A DNA stretch of 37,242 nucleotides from Tubiluchus corallicola. Its lineage: Eukaryota; Priapulida; Priapulimorpha; Priapulimorphida; Tubiluchidae. Made by a program: the position numbers and the translations under genes. Positions 33,105 through 37,242 of this stretch are shown here, in pieces; position 1 is the stretch's first letter, and every line of letters starts with the position of its first letter. Where the stretch lies: contig JAQGDQ010001509.1 of NCBI GenBank assembly GCA_030141605.1, positions 1-37,242 on the forward strand, given 5' to 3'. The notes under the pieces were generated by a model that ran no database searches, was not told the DNA's origin, and saw only the letters and a program-made list of their open reading frames with translations.

Positions 33105-33430
33105 TATACAGTTGTTAACTGGTATGTTGTCAACTTATCAGAAAATTAATTAAAGTGGTGCGTGTTAATTATGATAATGTTAATGTTGCATTCCTGTTTA
33201 TCTCATATTTAATTTTCTCATTTAATCAAGTTCTCTAATGTTTAATCTAGTTTTATTTGTCTTGAAAAGTCTTTTTGAGGACCAAACATTTCTTTCTCAT
33301 GTATTGTTTATTATTTTAATACCTAAAAGCAGCCTTTGTTGATATAGTTGAGTAACATTAGGTTACAGACAGTTTTTTCCACTTTTCATGTTAATTGATC
33401 ATGGCTGTATGGGTAATTATAACACATATG

Positions 33431-33649
33431 GGTATTGATGTAACATCAACTTTTGTGCAAGTCTGAAACATCTGGTATTGATGTAACATTAACTTTTGTG
33501 CAAGTCTGAGACATCTGGTCTTGCTGTAACATTAACTTTTGTGCAAGTCTGAAACATCTGGTCTTGATGTAACATTAATTTTTGTGCAAGTCTGAAACAT
33601 CTGGTCTTGATGTAACATTAACTTTTGTGCAAGTCTGAGACATCTGGTC
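33431..33649. repeat. 43-bp tandem repeat, right arm
   Basis: Mirror of 16180-16398, five units. Confidence 0.95.
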
Positions 33650-34289
33650 AGAAATCGGCATGTTATATTTATATGAACTTTTCCAATTTATTTCTCTCTG
33701 TTGTCTAAATAAAAATGAATATACACAAGTGCATATACTAGTTGTTACACTCTATAATAATATTAGCAAACAGGCGAATGCGTGCATAATAAAGTCGTAT
33801 TTATTAAACTAATTAGGAACTTAAACAAAGATCAGAACAGCAAGAGTCTAGAATGCAGAACACTCCTAAGCAATCACCGAGATCTTTGATCTACATAAAC
33901 CATATCTATGGTATTGTTATACTAATGTTTATCATGATTGACAGTGCTGTGTACAATAAACATGACGTCAGTTGTTTATGAAGGCATACACACTTTATTT
34001 ATAACATCATAATGCACAATATATCCAAAATTGCAAAAATCAAATTACCAATTGTGTTGCGACAGCAGTATTTTGTGTCTACAATGATTTTTATGTGAAT
34101 GTACAAACATGGCGGTTTTGGGAATGTGCAACCGGTAATTTCTGTAACGAACACCTGGCATAACAAAAGTTTTTTTTACGTTTCGAAGCCCTGCTTTCAC
34201 GAAAAATTTCTTTCTTTACCAGTGTTTGCAAATAGAAAAATTGGTAAGTTCACTGCTCAAGTGGTAAAAAGTCACATACGGTATGTATG
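33650..34289. other. intergenic, mirror of 15540-16179
   Basis: No feature recognised. The 67-codon frame at 34099-34302 mirrors the unrecognised left-arm frame. Confidence 0.5.
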
Positions 34290-34368
34290 TTTTAGCTGTT
34301 GATATGTTTCAGTAGATGGGGTACATACCCCACATACCCCATCTACTGAAACATATCAACAGCTAAAA
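34290..34368. repeat. perfect 34-bp inverted repeat with 11-nt loop, right arm
   Basis: Mirror of 15461-15539. The stem is still free of mismatches in this copy. Confidence 0.92.
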
Positions 34369-35027
34369 TTTAGTGCAGAGTTTTGATTATGCAAGATAAA
34401 TGTGGACAATTACTTACTAGTTTAAGATTGTACAAAAAAACTAACAGAATTTTTTAATATATTTTTTTAACAGGTTTTTGAAATCCACATTAAAAGTTCC
34501 ATTTTCTGCTCCATCAAAGAAAGGCAATCAAAGACGAGTCAGAATAAGAACCTTAGTGATCTTGCATTATGTAGTAATACAATTAGTAAACTAGTGATAT
34601 TAGAAATTACAGATATTAAATTAGCACTTATATCATTGATACTACATTAGTTGAGAGTGTTGTCAAAGTGAAATCAAGTCTTAGCTTTTTACAGTTGTTT
34701 GAGAGACATGGGAAATCTTCTTGGGAGTCATTACATTACTTACTGATAGGATGATAGTTCATTCACATTCATTCTTCTCCAACAATGCCCATTTTAACTG
34801 AAGAGCAGAAAATGTTTCAAAGAACTGTTAACAATAACAAATTTTAGTCTGCAAATTTATCAGTACTGTACTGCATTAATATACACAATTCATAAAATTT
34901 ACGTTGCGCGCTAAACCACAAAGATTTGCTCTACATTAATTATGTGAAGTATACGTAATCAACATTTTTTTGTACATTTTATGACGTCAGTTAATCTAAT
35001 AAATTCTATTACACGTCAATTTTACAT
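34369..35027. other. mirror of the TRIR-like 3' flank
   Basis: Mirror of 14802-15460. Nothing else recognised. Confidence 0.5.
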
Positions 35028-35129
35028 TCACTTGACCAGCGGTCGGTTGCTATCATCCTCGCTGCATATTTGATTTCTGTATTTCTTCACTTCACTCAAG
35101 TACTGTGCCCATGGTTCTTTTGTAGATGC
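35028..35129 (-). pseudogene. duplicated TRIR-like terminal exon
   Basis: Minus-strand copy of 14700-14801 with the same EPWAQYLSEVKKY…RPLVK reading, stop codon and TTTAAG acceptor. The first two TRIR exons are not in the visible part of this arm; if the palindrome extended that far they would lie beyond 38.7 kb. So this is either an orphan exon left by a palindrome that ends within TRIR intron 2, or the tail of a second complete gene outside the window. Confidence 0.75.
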
Positions 35130-35198
35130 CTTAAACAAAATGTACATCTTAGGATCAAGCATCAGGTTTTGGAAAGTTATATATTGCAGTTCAGTATA

Positions 35199-35870
35199 CA
35201 GTAGGCGGTGATTAATAGACTCACGGTTAATAGACTCAATTGCTCAATTGACTCGAAAATGCCTGGTACGGGCCGCTTCTATTCAAATGTACATAAAAAC
35301 TATCGGTAGTTCATTCAAATAACTCCGCATAATTGACTCAATATTTTTCCTTCACCCACTTAAAATAAGACATTTGTATGTGCCCAAAGAGCCTTTCCTA
35401 GTTTTATGTCATCTTTACTTCGCTTCTGTGAACTATGCATGCAGAAACAATCATGTAAGTACCGTTTTGTTGTAAGCATGTCGTTTATCATGACTAATAC
35501 GCTAGTGTAGCAGTTTTGCTTTGAATCAGTTACCTGCTCGTCCACTGCAATTAGCCTCGTTACCCAAAGAATTATGGAAGCCAAACATTTAATCACTTAC
35601 TACCTTGCCTATTACTTTTTAATGTATTGCTAATTCATTGGTATAAATTAATATTTTAAAATATATTTTTTTCTAAAAATTTTACCCACGCAAAGGAATT
35701 TAGGCATTACTTCGTTTCTAAAATTCATTAAAAACATTTGCAATGCACACTAAGCTGGTGACTCATACTTCTGTACCTGTAATACTACACCCATCGGTTA
35801 ATAGGGTCAGTCGGTTAATTGGTTCAAAGCACTTCGGTCCTAAAATGAGTCTATTAAGTGGCGACTACTG
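35199..35870. mobile_element. pogo/Tigger-like MITE, right arm
   Basis: Mirror of 13959-14630, with the same 25-bp imperfect terminal inverted repeats. Confidence 0.65.
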
Positions 35871-36008
35871 CATATAAAATCAAACTTAGTTAAATTTAGT
35901 TTTCTTTAGAGCAAATGAGTATTTAAATAGGAAGAAAAGAGAATCCTAAAGTACATCCTAAAGAACTTTCAATACAAAGTTATATTACTTATTGGAAGTT
36001 ATATAATA

Positions 36009-36010
<2 letters not shown>

Positions 36011-36074
<64 letters not shown>
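36011..36074. repeat. (TA)n dinucleotide tract, right arm
   Basis: Mirror of 13758-13818, about four bases longer. Confidence 0.97.
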
Positions 36075-36075
<1 letters not shown>

Positions 36076-36248
36076 TACAGTGGTAATTTTAAACACCCGC
36101 TAGGCGCAGGCTTTTTAACGGTAAGTCGTTTGAAATAAGTTTAGATAACATTGCGAGAACTTTGAAGGTATCTTTAGCACACTCTTCACTGACTAAGTAA
36201 CTGTTTAAGCTACTTTACACTGTCAATAAGATGAATAATGTGTTTTTG

Positions 36249-36726
36249 GTGAGCCAGTCATGCACATTGGGATAGTGAGCCAGTCGTGCACATTGGGATA
36301 GTGAGTCAGTCATGCACACTGGGATAGTGAGCCGGAGGTGCACACTGGGATAGTGAATCAGTGGTGCACACTGGGATAGTGAGTCACAGGTGCACACTGG
36401 GATGGTGAGTCAGAGGTGCACACTGGGATAGTGAGTCAGTCGTGCACACTGGGATAGCGAGTCAGACGTGCACACTGGGATAGTGAGTCAGTCGTGCACA
36501 CTGGGATAGCGAGTCACTCGTGCACACTGGGATTGCGAGCCAGTCGTGCACACTGGGATAGCGAGTCAGTCGTGCACACTGGGATAGTGAGTCAGTGGTG
36601 CACACTAGGATAGTGAGTCAGAGGTGCACACTGGGATAGTGAGTCAGAGGTGCACACTGGGATAGTGAGTCAGTGGTGCACACTGGGATAGTGAGTCAGT
36701 CGTGCACACTGGGATAGTGAGTCAGT
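36249..36726. repeat. 26-bp minisatellite, right arm
   Basis: Mirror of 13107-13585 with the same unit variants. Confidence 0.95.
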
Positions 36727-36985
36727 GTCATTTTACCAGATATATTATATTAGTTATTTTACGCTGACTTGCTTGAAAGACTGACGTAATTGGAAAAGAA
36801 AATTATTAATAAATTAAAACATTTGCGTCCCTTGGTAAAACAGCACTGCATCGTCATCCCAGTATGCACCACCGATTCACCAAAAACACGAATTGAACTA
36901 CGAATTTTCTTCAAACTTTACGCAATGACGTCAAAATGCGTTTCAAAGACTTGCCGCTAAAATGGCTACATCTACCAGTCAGTGC

Positions 36986-37242
36986 TGTTGTGGAGATCGC
37001 TGGCATCAATTAGAATTACATAGAACATCGTAGAATGTTCCGTCGGAATGACTGCCTTACCGTCTGGAATGTTCTGGAACATTACTTCTGGAAGTTTCTA
37101 CAGCGCACTATATAAGGCGAAGCAGGACGCTGACACGGGGGCACACAGGACACACGCAGATCTCACGGACGTAATACTTACATTTTCAGATACACTTAAA
37201 TGTTTTCCAGATTTTCACGTTTAGTGTAATCATTTCTCGTTC
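36986..37242 (+). mobile_element. LTR with heat-shock elements, right arm (cut by window edge)
   Basis: Begins TGTTGTGGAGATCGCTG after AGTGC. It contains GAATGTTCTGGAA (37067-37079), TTCTGGAAGTTTC (37086-37098) and TATATAAGG (37109-37117). It is the mirror of 12847-12591 and is interrupted by the end of the window before its poly(A) signal. Confidence 0.88.

Larger units (their letters stand above)
27003..37242 (-). repeat. giant inverted repeat, right arm
   Basis: Mirror of 12591-22824. It begins at the partial 63-bp unit and runs off the window edge inside the LTR, so the true length is not visible. Confidence 0.97.

Overview
This is a window of animal nuclear DNA, probably from an invertebrate (my inference). 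It has AT-rich non-coding DNA, GT-AG introns, a tRNA-derived SINE, hAT- and pogo-like MITEs, solo LTRs and many minisatellites. The species cannot be fixed from the sequence. Only two protein-coding gene families are supported, and both had to be rebuilt across introns.

Layout. (1) 1-2821 is a 119-bp tandem array and 3207-6395 a 47-bp tandem array, both with higher-order structure. (2) 7143-7613 is a hAT-like MITE; an inverted relative lies at 10427-10899. (3) A TRIR-like gene (telomerase RNA component interacting RNase, human C19orf43) lies on + in three phase-0 exons: 9605-9973, 11052-11129 and 14700-14801, 182 aa in total. Its second intron carries a solo LTR, a 26-bp minisatellite, a (TA)n tract and a pogo-like MITE. 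(4) From at least 12591 to the window end at 37242 the DNA is a giant inverted duplication. Arm 12591-22824 is mirrored by 27003-37242 with near identity. Each arm holds a complete two-exon galactose-3-O-sulfotransferase-like gene (402 aa; exons 22617-22508 and 20192-19094 on -, and 27210-27319 and 29638-30736 on +). The genes are head to head and their coding sequences are identical. Each arm also holds the last TRIR exon, a SINE, two MITEs, a 79-nt perfect hairpin and four minisatellites that match repeat for repeat. (5) The 4.2-kb centre holds a 63-bp minisatellite, a solo LTR with a perfect 5-bp target duplication, and a second, older inverted repeat (24882-25812 / 26101-27000) made of two frameshifted LINE reverse-transcriptase 3' ends.

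How the parts may work together. The palindrome doubles a predicted Golgi sulfotransferase and leaves an extra TRIR terminal exon at 35028-35129. All three LTR copies carry canonical heat-shock elements just upstream of a TATA box. The central one points at the right-hand sulfotransferase copy. So two genes with identical proteins may now have different, possibly stress-responsive, promoters. That regulatory reading is inference; the motifs, exons and symmetry are read directly from the sequence.
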